Assembly: GCF_963678835.1 (NCBI RefSeq)
Contig: NZ_OY787469.1
Location: 1,860,001 to 1,924,000, forward strand
Length of the DNA stretch: 64,000 bases
Direction of reading: 5' to 3'
From: an uncultured Desulfuromonas sp.
GTDB taxonomy: Bacteria > Desulfobacterota > Desulfuromonadia > Desulfuromonadales > Desulfuromonadaceae
In this document: one piece after another, positions 16,666-25,259 of the stretch
How positions within the stretch are numbered: position 1 is the stretch's first letter
Layout of the letters: each line of letters opens with the position of its first letter
The notes under the pieces: model-generated
The model's database searches: none
Told to the model about the DNA's origin: nothing
What the model saw: only the letters and a program-made list of their open reading frames with translations
Position numbers and translations under genes: made by a program

Positions 16666-17170
16666 AGTTCCCTCACCTCAATAGTCCGATGGTGCCGACT
16701 CTCCCTTTGTTTCAGGCTGGTCCATGACGAAGCGTCATTTTTTTGACTAGAAGAGTACCACGATTTGAAAAAAACTGGCAAGTCGCAGCCGTTGTTCATT
16801 GTTGCGGCGTTTATCCCAGGCAGGTGCATGATCGGTAAACTTTAGTACACTTGTTAACCATGGCTGCCCAGCAGTAAGAATCTGATCGGGGAATGTTGAT
16901 TTTTTTTAAAAGAGTTTTTTTGCTTGGTGCAAATAACTGTTGTGATATCTGGTATCTTCGGTGTTTTCAGGTAGCCTTTTACCGCCAGTGTTAAAAATAG
17001 AACAATATTATGCCTTGACAAGACGACAGAGACTCTGTTTAGATGTGCGCTGATCGGATCTTGTAAGTATTCGAAATAACAGAGTTTTTTAAGTAAGACT
17101 AAAAATTATCACGAATTTTTCTTCGTGAATAAAAATGGTATGGAACTCCGAATTCTATCAGGAGGAGAGT
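16666..17170. other. Divergent intergenic region upstream of pyc
   Basis: About 505 bp between the response regulator and pyc. Seen: TTGACA at 17015-17020 with a weak -10 (TTTAGA, 17038-17043) 17 bp downstream, and a leader hairpin TCACGAA (17109-17115) / TTCGTGA (17122-17128) with a six-base loop about 45 bp before the pyc start. I found no good sigma54 -24/-12 element. No gene seen. Confidence 0.4.
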
Positions 17171-20100
17171 ATGGCAGTAAAACAGTTCAAGAAAATTATG
17201 GCCGCTAACCGCGGTGAGATTGCGATCCGGATTTTTCGCGCGTGTACCGAGTTGGGGATCAGCACCGTCGCCATCTATTCTGAAGAAGACAAGCTGTCGT
17301 TGCATCGCTACAAGGCAGATGAAGCGTATCAGATCGGTAAAGGCAAGGGCCCTATTGATGCCTATCTCGGCATTGAGGAAATTGTCGAACTGGCCCGTCA
17401 AAAAGGCGTTGACGCGATTCACCCCGGTTATGGTTTTTTGTCTGAGAATCCTGAATTTGCCGAGGCATGTGAGCGCGCCGGTATCACCTTTATCGGTCCT
17501 ACCGCCGATATTCAACGTCGCTTGGGCAACAAAGTTGCTGCACGTCACGTGGCCCTTGAGGCCGGAGTGCCGGTGGTCCCCGGCACCGAAGATCCGGTAA
17601 AAACAGAAGAACAGGCTTTGTTGTTTGCTAAAGGGTGTGGTTATCCGATCATGGTCAAGGCTGCGTCCGGCGGTGGTGGTCGCGGCATGCGGGTGGCCCG
17701 CAATAAAGAGGAACTTCTTGAAGGACTCAAATCGGCCGCCTCAGAAGCGCAAGCCGCCTTTGGTGACGGCACCGTATTCCTCGAAAAGTTTATCGAAAAT
17801 CCCAAGCACATCGAAGTGCAAATTATGGGCGACAGCCATGGCAACATTGTTCATTATTTTGAACGGGATTGCTCTATTCAGCGTCGCCACCAGAAGGTGA
17901 TCGAGCTGGCACCGTCACCCTCTCTGTCGCAGGAAAAGCGTGAAGAGGTCTGCGCTCATGCCATGAAGATCGCCAACGAAGTCGGTTATCTCAATGCCGG
18001 AACCGTTGAGTTCCTCATGGACAATGAGGGGGACTTTTACTTTATTGAAACCAACCCGCGCATTCAAGTCGAGCATACGGTCACCGAGCTGGTGACCATG
18101 CGAAATTTGGTGCAGACCCAGATCCGCGTGGCCGAAGGCTACAAGCTCTCCGATCCTGAAATTGGTGTGGAAAAGCAGGAAGACATTGAGCTGCGTGGTT
18201 ATGCTATTCAGTGCCGTGTCACCACGGAGGACCCTGCCAACAACTTTGCCCCGGATTTTGGTACCATCAAGGCTTACCGTACCGCAGTTGGTTTTGGCGT
18301 GCGCCTCGATGCCGCGAACGGTTACTCTGGCTCACGCATCACACCGCATTATGATTCTCTTCTAGTTAAGGTGTCCACTTGGGGGCTGTCCTTTGTCGAT
18401 GCCTGCCGCACCATGAACCGTGCGCTGCAGGAGTTTCGTGTGCGTGGCGTGAAGACCAATATCGGCTTCTTGGAAAATGTCGTCACTCACGAACCGTTCC
18501 TCAAAGGGGAGTGTAATACCTCCTATTTGGACAACCATCCGGAACTGTTCAATATTCAGGAAAAGAAAGACCGCGCCAATAAATTACTTCATTACATTGG
18601 CCATGTGTCGGTGAATGGCTATCCCAATATCAAGAAGCGTTTGCATTTCAGGGATCTGCATGAGGCGGAGCTGCCGCACATTCAGCCGGAAGCGATTCGG
18701 CCGCGCGGCACCCGTGACATCCTGATGGCCAAGGGGCCACAAGGTCTGGCGGATTGGGCGCTGAATGAGAAGCGTCTGTTGCTGACTGATACCACCATGC
18801 GCGATGCCCATCAATCCTTGCTGGCAACGCGGGTGCGGACCTATGACCTCGATAAAATCGCCGATGCAACGAGTCATCTGGCCGGTGGTCTGTTTTCCTT
18901 GGAAATGTGGGGGGGCGCGACGTTTGACGTGTCGATGCGTTTCTTGACTGAAGATCCCTGGGAACGCCTTGATCGTCTGCGCGCCAAGATTCCCAACCTG
19001 TTGTTCCAGATGTTGCTTCGTGGTTCCAATGCCGTTGGTTACACCAACTACGCGGATAATGTCGTTGAGGATTTTGTTGAAAAAGCCGCTGCCGGCGGTA
19101 TCGATGTCTTCCGTGTTTTCGACTCGCTGAACTGGACCCAGGGGATGCGCGTGGCTATGGAGGCCGTGCAGAAGAACAACGCCATCTGTGAAGCCGCCAT
19201 GTGCTACACCGGTGATATTACCGATCCCAAGCGCGACAAGTATCCACTCGAATACTATGTCAACATGGCGAAAGAGCTGGAGAAGATGGGCGCTCATATC
19301 CTTGGTATCAAGGATATGGCCGGTCTGCTCAAACCGTTTGCTGCTGAGAAACTGATCAAAGCGCTGAAAAACGAGATCGGTATTCCGGTCCACCTGCATA
19401 CCCACGACACTTCCGGTAACGGTGGCACCATGCTGTTACAGGCGGCCCAGGCCGGTGTCGACATTGTCGATACCGCGTTGTCGTCGATCTCCGGTCTGAC
19501 CTCACAGCCGAGCATGAACGGGCTGCTGTCGACCCTCGAAGGTACCATCTGGGACCCGGCGGTCGATAACGAAGGCATGCAGACTCTGGCCAACTATTGG
19601 GAGACGGTGCGCACCTACTACGAGCCGTTTGAATCGGAACTACGATCCAGCACGGCCCAGGTTTACTACCACGAGATTCCCGGTGGCCAGTACTCCAACT
19701 ACAAGCCGCAGGTTGAAGGTCTCGGCCTCGGTCATCGCTGGGAAGAGTGCAAGCGCATGTATCGCGAGGTCAACGATATGTTCGGCGACCTGGTCAAGGT
19801 CACCCCGTCGTCGAAAATCGTTGGTGACATGGCCATGTTCATGGTCCAGAACAACCTGACGCCGCAGGATGTCATGGAGCGTGGTCACGAGCTGACCTTC
19901 CCGCAGGGCGTGGTCGACTTCTTTAAAGGGATGCTCGGTCAGCCGTATGGTGGCTTCCCCGAGGAGCTGCAGAAGATTATCCTTAAAGACGAGCAACCGT
20001 TTACCCACCGTCCGGGCGAGTTCCTTGAGCCGGTCGACTTTGCCGCCAAGAAAGAGGAGCTGGAGAAGAAGGTTGGTCATCCGGTGCTTGACCGCGATGT

Positions 20101-20617
20101 TTCCTCGGCGGTGTTGTATCCCGGTGTGTTCGAGGAGTTTGACCGCCATCGCCAGGATTACAGTGATACCTCGGTATTGCCGACCCCGGTTTACTTCTAC
20201 GGTCTCGATGTTGGTGATGAAGTGAGTATCGAAATCCAGCCGGGTAAAACGCTGATCGTCACCCTGACTGCCATCAGCAAAGTGCATGAAGACGGCACCC
20301 GCAATATCTACTTTGAACTCAATGGTGAGCCGCGTCAGATCAAGGTTAAAGACCTGTCGGCGGAAACCGACGAGAGCGAACATGTCAAGGCGGAAAAAGG
20401 CAATGATCGTGAAATCGGTGCGCCGATGCCGGGCAAGATTTTCAAGCTTAATGTCGGTGTCGGTGATGAAGTGAAAGAGGGCGATACTCTGATCGTCACA
20501 GAAGCCATGAAGATGGAGACCAACATCAAGGCCAAGATCGACGGTGTCGTCAAAGAGGTTCTCTACAAAGAGGGTGACCAGGTCCAGCAGGACGATCTGC
20601 TTGTCGTCATCGAGTAG
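17171..20617 (+). CDS. pyc: Pyruvate carboxylase (single chain)
   Basis: Makes oxaloacetate from pyruvate, bicarbonate and ATP; the main anaplerotic step in many anaerobes. The 1148 residues carry all parts in order: biotin carboxylase (about 1-460; ANRGEIAIRIFRACTELG, AASGGGGRGMR, ETNPRIQVEHTVTE), carboxyltransferase (about 530-830; DTTMRDAHQSLLATRVR, LHTHDTSGNGG), central allosteric/tetramer region, and biotin carrier (about 1075-1148) with the biotinylated lysine in EAMKMET. The start is ATG 17171 with AGGAGGAG immediately upstream; an in-frame ATG at 17135 lacks such a site. A strong terminator follows, so the gene is transcribed alone. Confidence 0.97.
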   Translation: MAVKQFKKIMAANRGEIAIRIFRACTELGISTVAIYSEEDKLSLHRYKADEAYQIGKGKGPIDAYLGIEEIVELARQKGVDAIHPGYGFLSENPEFAEACERAGITFIGPTADIQRRLGNKVAARHVALEAGVPVVPGTEDPVKTEEQALLFAKGCGYPIMVKAASGGGGRGMRVARNKEELLEGLKSAASEAQAAFGDGTVFLEKFIENPKHIEVQIMGDSHGNIVHYFERDCSIQRRHQKVIELAPSPSLSQEKREEVCAHAMKIANEVGYLNAGTVEFLMDNEGDFYFIETNPRIQVEHTVTELVTMRNLVQTQIRVAEGYKLSDPEIGVEKQEDIELRGYAIQCRVTTEDPANNFAPDFGTIKAYRTAVGFGVRLDAANGYSGSRITPHYDSLLVKVSTWGLSFVDACRTMNRALQEFRVRGVKTNIGFLENVVTHEPFLKGECNTSYLDNHPELFNIQEKKDRANKLLHYIGHVSVNGYPNIKKRLHFRDLHEAELPHIQPEAIRPRGTRDILMAKGPQGLADWALNEKRLLLTDTTMRDAHQSLLATRVRTYDLDKIADATSHLAGGLFSLEMWGGATFDVSMRFLTEDPWERLDRLRAKIPNLLFQMLLRGSNAVGYTNYADNVVEDFVEKAAAGGIDVFRVFDSLNWTQGMRVAMEAVQKNNAICEAAMCYTGDITDPKRDKYPLEYYVNMAKELEKMGAHILGIKDMAGLLKPFAAEKLIKALKNEIGIPVHLHTHDTSGNGGTMLLQAAQAGVDIVDTALSSISGLTSQPSMNGLLSTLEGTIWDPAVDNEGMQTLANYWETVRTYYEPFESELRSSTAQVYYHEIPGGQYSNYKPQVEGLGLGHRWEECKRMYREVNDMFGDLVKVTPSSKIVGDMAMFMVQNNLTPQDVMERGHELTFPQGVVDFFKGMLGQPYGGFPEELQKIILKDEQPFTHRPGEFLEPVDFAAKKEELEKKVGHPVLDRDVSSAVLYPGVFEEFDRHRQDYSDTSVLPTPVYFYGLDVGDEVSIEIQPGKTLIVTLTAISKVHEDGTRNIYFELNGEPRQIKVKDLSAETDESEHVKAEKGNDREIGAPMPGKIFKLNVGVGDEVKEGDTLIVTEAMKMETNIKAKIDGVVKEVLYKEGDQVQQDDLLVVIE

Positions 20618-20643
20618 TTTCCGTCGCATTCATATCTGATTCA

Positions 20644-20675
20644 GGCCGGGTTTTTTTGAACCCGGCCTTTTTTTT
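20644..20675 (+). terminator. Intrinsic terminator after pyc
   Basis: GGCCGGGTT (20644-20652) pairs with AACCCGGCC (20659-20667), six-base loop, then eight T (20668-20675). Textbook rho-independent terminator, about 27 bp after the stop codon. Confidence 0.95.
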
Positions 20676-20761
20676 ATGGTATGAAAGACGCATATGATTT
20701 TTTGCATTTTTACTCTGGGATTCGACATGGCTACTCTCAACCTCTTTCGAAGGAAACACGT

Positions 20762-21406
20762 ATGGTGATATACCCCCAAGACACCGCCAGTTTCGATGTC
20801 GATCCGCAATGCGGCTTTACGCCGCTGTGTCCCGATGAATTGCCCGTTGCCGATGGCACGGCCATTGTCAACGAGCTGAATGCTCAGGCCGGTTATGCCC
20901 GGCTGCGGCTGGTTAGCAAAGATTGTCATCCTGCCCAAGCTCCCTGGATTGCGGCAACACCACAAGAAATTCTTCAGCCTGTGGACGGAGAGTATCCTGA
21001 TCTTGATGTTAAATGGCCGCCGCATTGCGTGGTCGGGACACGGGGCAATCAGTTGATTCCCGGTCTCCCCGCTGAACAGGACTATGATCTGGTGGTGGAG
21101 AAAGGGATGGATCCCGTTCAACATCCCTATGGCGCGTGTTTTCATGATTTGACCGAGCAGACCAGTACCGGCGCTATTGAATGGCTGCGTGAGCATGGCA
21201 TCCAATGTGTTGTTGTGGGTGGTCTGGCAACCGATTATTGTGTGAAAACCACCGCGTTGCAATTGGCGCGCAATGGCTTCCATGTGGTGGTCAATCTGGC
21301 GGCGTGCCGTGGTGTGGCCGAAGAGAGTTCCGCCGCGGCTGTCGAAGAGATGCGTCAGGCCGGTATTGTCCTGATTGCCAACAGCAGTGAACTGGAGGCG
21401 GCATGA
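20762..21406 (+). CDS. Nicotinamidase / isochorismatase-family hydrolase
   Basis: Cysteine hydrolase of 214 residues. Triad candidates: Asp in FDVDPQCGF (near residue 12-14), Lys in VVEKGMDP and Cys in GLATDYCVKTTA; VSKDCHP provides a metal-binding histidine. It very likely converts nicotinamide to nicotinate, because the pncB gene follows with a 4-bp overlap. The start ATG 20762 has AAGGA 8 bp upstream; the 27-codon longer frame starting at 20681 begins inside the terminator region of pyc and lacks a site. First gene of an NAD-salvage operon. Confidence 0.88.
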   Translation: MVIYPQDTASFDVDPQCGFTPLCPDELPVADGTAIVNELNAQAGYARLRLVSKDCHPAQAPWIAATPQEILQPVDGEYPDLDVKWPPHCVVGTRGNQLIPGLPAEQDYDLVVEKGMDPVQHPYGACFHDLTEQTSTGAIEWLREHGIQCVVVGGLATDYCVKTTALQLARNGFHVVVNLAACRGVAEESSAAAVEEMRQAGIVLIANSSELEAA

Positions 21407-22608
21407 GTCCACGTATCACTGACCAGCCGTTGATTCACAGTCTTCTCGACACCGATCTCTACAAAATCAGCATGTTACAGGCATTCTTTCATGCCCCGGA
21501 ATTTCGTACTGTCTCCGTGGAGTGGAAATTTGCCTGCCGTAATGATAACGGTTTTGATCTGACGACGCTGCGCGGCGATGTGCAATGGCAGTTGGAACAG
21601 GTGTGTTCGCTTCAGTTTACCGACGAAGAACTGGATTATCTCGATCAATTTCCTTTTTTTACCCACGATTTCATCGAATTTTTGCGTATTTTTCATCTCG
21701 ACATGCGCTTTGTCGCTTTAACCGTGGTTGATGGTCAGCTGGATATTCGTTTTCGTGGACCGTTGCTGCATGTGACTCTGCTGGAGATCTGTACCTTAGC
21801 CATCATCAGTGAGTTGCACACGTTGGCACATTACGGTGGTGTTGATCTTAAGGTGGCTCGCCAACGTCTGGAAGAAAAGATTGCCCTGCTTAAGGCTCCC
21901 GGCCCGATGAAGGGTTTTCATTTTGCCGATTTTGGTACCCGGCGTCGCGCCAGTCGTGCCTGGCAGGAGGAAGTTGTTTGCCGCCTCCATGAGGCGCTAC
22001 CTGACTACTTTAGCGGCACCAGTAACCTTGATCTGGCGCGGCGACATAACTTGGTGCCTATCGGCACTATGGCGCACGAATGGTTTCAGGCCTGGCAGGC
22101 CGTGACCCGTTTGGCTGATGCCCAAAAGGCGGCGCTGGAGAGCTGGGTGCGCGAGTACCGTGGTCGCCTCGGCATTGCCCTGACCGATTGTTACAACATG
22201 GATGCGTTTATACGCGATTTTTCCGATCCCTATTTTGGCAAGTTATACGATGGCCTGCGCCACGACAGTGGCCCTCCCCTTGAATGGGGCGAGAAGGCCA
22301 TTGCCATGTATCAGGCCATGGACATTGATCCAATGTCAAAGACTCTGGTGTTCAGTGACAGTCTGACCTTTGAACGGATGGTGGAAATTTACCAGTATTT
22401 CAATGGCCGCGCGCAGGTCTCGTTTGGCATCGGCACCATGTTGACCAACGATATCGGCCAATCGGCCCTGAGTATGGTGATTAAGATGGTGGCGGCCAAC
22501 GGTAAGCCGGTGGCCAAGGTTTCCGATGAGCCGGGCAAAAGCATGTGCGAAGACCCCGGATATTTGCGCTATTTGGCATCGGTTTATGATATTGATTTGG
22601 AGCTGTAA
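21403..22608 (+). CDS. pncB: Nicotinate phosphoribosyltransferase
   Basis: 401 residues, full length. Recognised by SLLDTDLYKISMLQAFFH at the N-terminus, EWKFACRN, the FADFGTRRRASRAWQE active-site segment, GTMAHEWFQAW with the phosphorylated-histidine region, and LRHDSGPPLEWGEKAI. It makes nicotinate mononucleotide from nicotinate, PRPP and ATP in NAD salvage. The ATGA overlap with the nicotinamidase gene implies coupled translation and a two-step nicotinamide-to-NaMN module. Confidence 0.96.
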   Translation: MSPRITDQPLIHSLLDTDLYKISMLQAFFHAPEFRTVSVEWKFACRNDNGFDLTTLRGDVQWQLEQVCSLQFTDEELDYLDQFPFFTHDFIEFLRIFHLDMRFVALTVVDGQLDIRFRGPLLHVTLLEICTLAIISELHTLAHYGGVDLKVARQRLEEKIALLKAPGPMKGFHFADFGTRRRASRAWQEEVVCRLHEALPDYFSGTSNLDLARRHNLVPIGTMAHEWFQAWQAVTRLADAQKAALESWVREYRGRLGIALTDCYNMDAFIRDFSDPYFGKLYDGLRHDSGPPLEWGEKAIAMYQAMDIDPMSKTLVFSDSLTFERMVEIYQYFNGRAQVSFGIGTMLTNDIGQSALSMVIKMVAANGKPVAKVSDEPGKSMCEDPGYLRYLASVYDIDLEL

Positions 22609-22638
22609 CCTTTTTATCAAAACGGGCGAGATATAACC

Positions 22639-23310
22639 ATGATGCACCATGACCGGTTACGTCGGTTGTCCCTTTACTCTGTTGGACTGTTTCTCGCCAT
22701 CAGTGCGTTATGTGCTATTGTCACCGTGATCAGTGGGTCGTTTGGTGCCTTTGAAGTTCGTGTGATGGTGACGACTTCGGTGATTGCCGGAGCCAGCATT
22801 TGCTCGTTGTGCTGCAGCGCTCACATGGCTGCCACAAAGATACACTGGCCCGCTGTCAGCGGCATGACTCTGGCGATGATCGCAGCAGTTCTGGCCATTT
22901 GCGGGGTCTGGTTTGATGCCGATGGTGAGACGTTCTGGCGCAGCGTCGCTTTTTTTACGGTGTGGGCCATTGCTTTTGCTCATGCTCTGGCGCTGTTGAT
23001 GGTGCGTCTGGAGTTACGTTTTCACTGGTTGCGTGTTGCCACCACGGCGACCATTGTCGCCAATGCCGTGGTGTTCACCATCATGATTGTCACCGGCTAT
23101 GATGACGATGCCGTGTTCAAGCTGATTGCCGTGCTGTCGGTCCTTGCCGCCCTGGAAACCCTGTTGGTCCCGATAATGGCAAAACTCTCCAGTCGGCGCG
23201 CACATAAATCGTCTGCAGCGGATCTGGTCCTGTTTTGCGATGCAGCCGGGAAGTATCATGACCGCCATGGCCAACGCTATGACGTGCGGCCGTTGGATCG
23301 TGATGTGTAA
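22639..23310 (+). CDS. Multi-pass membrane protein of unknown function
   Basis: I do not recognise the 223-residue product. It shows about six hydrophobic spans (near 12-33, 40-62, 72-92, 104-125, 135-153, 158-178) and a hydrophilic C-terminal tail with HKSSAADLVLFCDAAGKYHD. That tail looks like a small cytoplasmic domain. The ribosome site is weak (GAGATA). The gene lies 30 bp after pncB and 6 bp before the radical-SAM gene, so it may be the membrane partner of either, but nothing in the sequence shows this. Confidence 0.6.
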   Translation: MMHHDRLRRLSLYSVGLFLAISALCAIVTVISGSFGAFEVRVMVTTSVIAGASICSLCCSAHMAATKIHWPAVSGMTLAMIAAVLAICGVWFDADGETFWRSVAFFTVWAIAFAHALALLMVRLELRFHWLRVATTATIVANAVVFTIMIVTGYDDDAVFKLIAVLSVLAALETLLVPIMAKLSSRRAHKSSAADLVLFCDAAGKYHDRHGQRYDVRPLDRDV

Positions 23311-23316
23311 CAGCCG

Positions 23317-24327
23317 ATGAGTGAATCATATTATTGCAGCCGTCCTTTTGACTGGCTGGAAATTCATGCTGACGGCTCGGCGTTTGTCTGTTGCCCGGCT
23401 TGGTTGCGTCGTCCCATCGGCAATCTGCTAACCACACCGTGGCCGCAAGTGTGGAACAGTCGTGTGGCCGTTGAGCTGCGTAAAACCGTGCTTAACGGTA
23501 GCCTGCACTCCTGCAGCCCGCGCCGCTGTCCGTTTCTCGCCTCTTTGACATTTCCGGTCTGTGTGGCCAATCGTTGTGATGATCCGCGTCTACTGGCGGT
23601 GATTCGTCGAGGAGAAAGTCACCTGCAGCGTGGTCCCCGTACGTTGAACCTGAGCTTTGATCCACGCTGTAATCTGAGTTGTCCCAGTTGTCGTCAGCAG
23701 CCTGTGAGTTTGGATAATGCCGGACAGCATGCCGTTGACACTCTGTCCCATTTTGTGTTGGAGGAGTTGGCTGCTGATGTCGAGGAGTTGCGCCTGAGTG
23801 GCCACGGCGATCCGTTTTCTGCTCCGGGCTACCGTTATCTTCTCCACCAGGTTGATTCTCATCGTTTCCCACGGTTGAAACGGCTGCACCTTCATTCCAA
23901 CGGCTTGCTGTGGACGCCGCAGCACTGGGACGAGTTTGCCCATCTCCACCCCTATCTGTCCTCTGCTGAGATCTCCATCGATGCTGCTGATGCCACGCTG
24001 TATGCGGAGAATCGTGGCGGCGATTTCAGTCAGTTGCTGGCCAATCTACAGTTCATTCAATCCCTGTCCATCAATCTGCGGCTCAGTTGCGTGGTGCAAC
24101 ACAACAATTATCACCAGATGAGCGATTTTGTTCATCTGGCTCGTCGCTTTGGCGCATGCAGCTATTTCAGCCCTTTGGTCAACTGGGGAACCTGGAGTCG
24201 TGCCGACTATCACCAGCGGGCAGTTCATCTGCCGGGCCACCCTGATCATCAGGCGTTTCGGGCGCAACTTGCCAAGGTTGCTGCTTTGCCGGATGTTGAT
24301 GTCGGAACGTTACACGCCTTTGTTTAG
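23317..24327 (+). CDS. Radical SAM protein with N-terminal SPASM-like segment
   Basis: The radical SAM core starts near residue 110: LNLSFDPRCNLSCPSCRQ has the CxxxCxxC 4Fe-4S motif, then LRLSGHGDPFSAPGYR (SAM-binding GGE-like turn), LHLHSNGLLW and AEISIDAADATLY. The first 85 residues look like a SPASM-type auxiliary cluster segment: FDWLEIHADGSAFVCCPAW, IGNLLTTPWPQVWNS, then CSPRRCPF. SPASM normally follows the core; here it precedes it. Such enzymes often modify peptides or other enzymes. No peptide substrate gene is visible next to it; the membrane protein gene just upstream is its only close neighbour. Confidence 0.78.
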   Translation: MSESYYCSRPFDWLEIHADGSAFVCCPAWLRRPIGNLLTTPWPQVWNSRVAVELRKTVLNGSLHSCSPRRCPFLASLTFPVCVANRCDDPRLLAVIRRGESHLQRGPRTLNLSFDPRCNLSCPSCRQQPVSLDNAGQHAVDTLSHFVLEELAADVEELRLSGHGDPFSAPGYRYLLHQVDSHRFPRLKRLHLHSNGLLWTPQHWDEFAHLHPYLSSAEISIDAADATLYAENRGGDFSQLLANLQFIQSLSINLRLSCVVQHNNYHQMSDFVHLARRFGACSYFSPLVNWGTWSRADYHQRAVHLPGHPDHQAFRAQLAKVAALPDVDVGTLHAFV

Positions 24328-24335
24328 CAGGACGC

Positions 24336-24362
24336 TGAAAACTCCTTTCCGAAGGCTTTTCA
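24336..24362 (+). terminator. Probable terminator-like hairpin after the radical-SAM gene
   Basis: TGAAAA (24336-24341) pairs with TTTTCA (24357-24362), and inside it CCTT (24344-24347) pairs with AAGG (24352-24355) around loop TCCG. The 3' foot TTTTC gives a short T-run. Moderate support only. Confidence 0.4.
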
Positions 24363-24584
24363 ACGACGCAAGCCGAAAATGCGATTGCCTTCTTGCTTAT
24401 AAAATCGAGCCCTTGAGAATCCATCCTTGATTTTCGTCATCCGTCCATGAGCTCCACAACTTGTTGGTGCGGGTTTTCTTCAAAACGCGATGGTCAAAGC
24501 ACTACAGGTCACGCGCACACCTGTTTTTTACCCTTGAAAACAGACGTTTCTTTGAGGCACATCCATCCCATGATGAGAGGATCT

Positions 24585-25251
24585 ATGCCGACGATTCCAT
24601 GGGGACAATCTCTGTATCGCCGTCTTATTGTGACCTCGGATCAGGAGTGTTGCAAATTATCCGCACAGGCCCGTTGGTTTGTGGCGAACAATTTTGTTTT
24701 GATGCTGGCCAGTCTTTTTTTCTCCAAACTGGCCGATGTTTTGTCCAATCCTAAAATCGTCTTGCCATGGGTGATGGAAACTGTCCATGCCCTATTGTCT
24801 CTGTTGGGTTTTCTGGTGTCGATCCGCGAGTCCGGCGCTTTGATCCCCCAGGTGCTGATTGCCGGCTCTGTGAAGCGTCTGGCGAGACGCAAATGGGTGT
24901 GGGTGACAGGCAAGATGGTGGACGTTGCGGCCATGCCTGCGATTGCTCTGGTGGCTTGGTTGGCCGAGGGGGGGGGGGTGGCCGGGTGGAGACTCCTGTT
25001 GTTGCTCGTTGTTTTCAGCCTGGCGCGGGGCTTTTGCTCGGTGGCCTCCAAGAATGTGACCGGAAAAACCTGGCTCCGCAATGGCTGGCAAGCTTGTGGT
25101 TATTGCCCTGATGCTATTTTCTGCTCAGAATTGCCTACCAGAGGGGGGCGCATTGAGCTCTTTTGTTGGTTTAAGCACTCTGATTCTGCTGCTGTCACTG
25201 ATGGGCGGTGGCGGCATGGTCATGGCACGCCGCTTGCCCGACGTAGAATGA
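24585..25251 (+). pseudogene. Decayed major-facilitator transporter (N-terminal part)
   Basis: From ATG 24585 the frame reads ARWFVANNFVLMLASLFFSK, LSNPKIVLPWVM, SIRESGALIPQVLIAGSVKR, RKWVWVTGKMVDV, FSLARGFCSVASKNVTGKTW. This is the first four to five transmembrane helices of an MFS permease of the type that carries PxxxRESGxLxPQ. After GKTW (near 25080) the similarity ends, and the other frame supplies a hydrophobic stretch (LVVIALMLFSAQN, LSTLILLLSLMGGGGMVMAR) ending at TGA 25249-25251. The gene is therefore frameshifted and has lost most of its C-terminal half, since an MFS protein needs about 400 residues. The frame from 24447 to 25391 runs into sequence antisense to the next gene and is not a normal protein. 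Confidence 0.65.
24968..24978 (+). repeat. Eleven-G homopolymer inside the MFS remnant
   Basis: Uninterrupted G at 24968-24978, encoding Gly-Gly-Gly-Val between transmembrane segments. Such tracts change length by slippage and would put the gene out of frame. In this sequence the frame is kept across the tract. Confidence 0.9.
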
Positions 25252-25259
25252 CGGCAGAG

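Noticed and set aside
16666..17170. Sigma54 promoter for pyc under the adjacent response regulator
   Set aside because: GG and GC doublets at the needed spacing are not found; a sigma70-like -35 is the better candidate.
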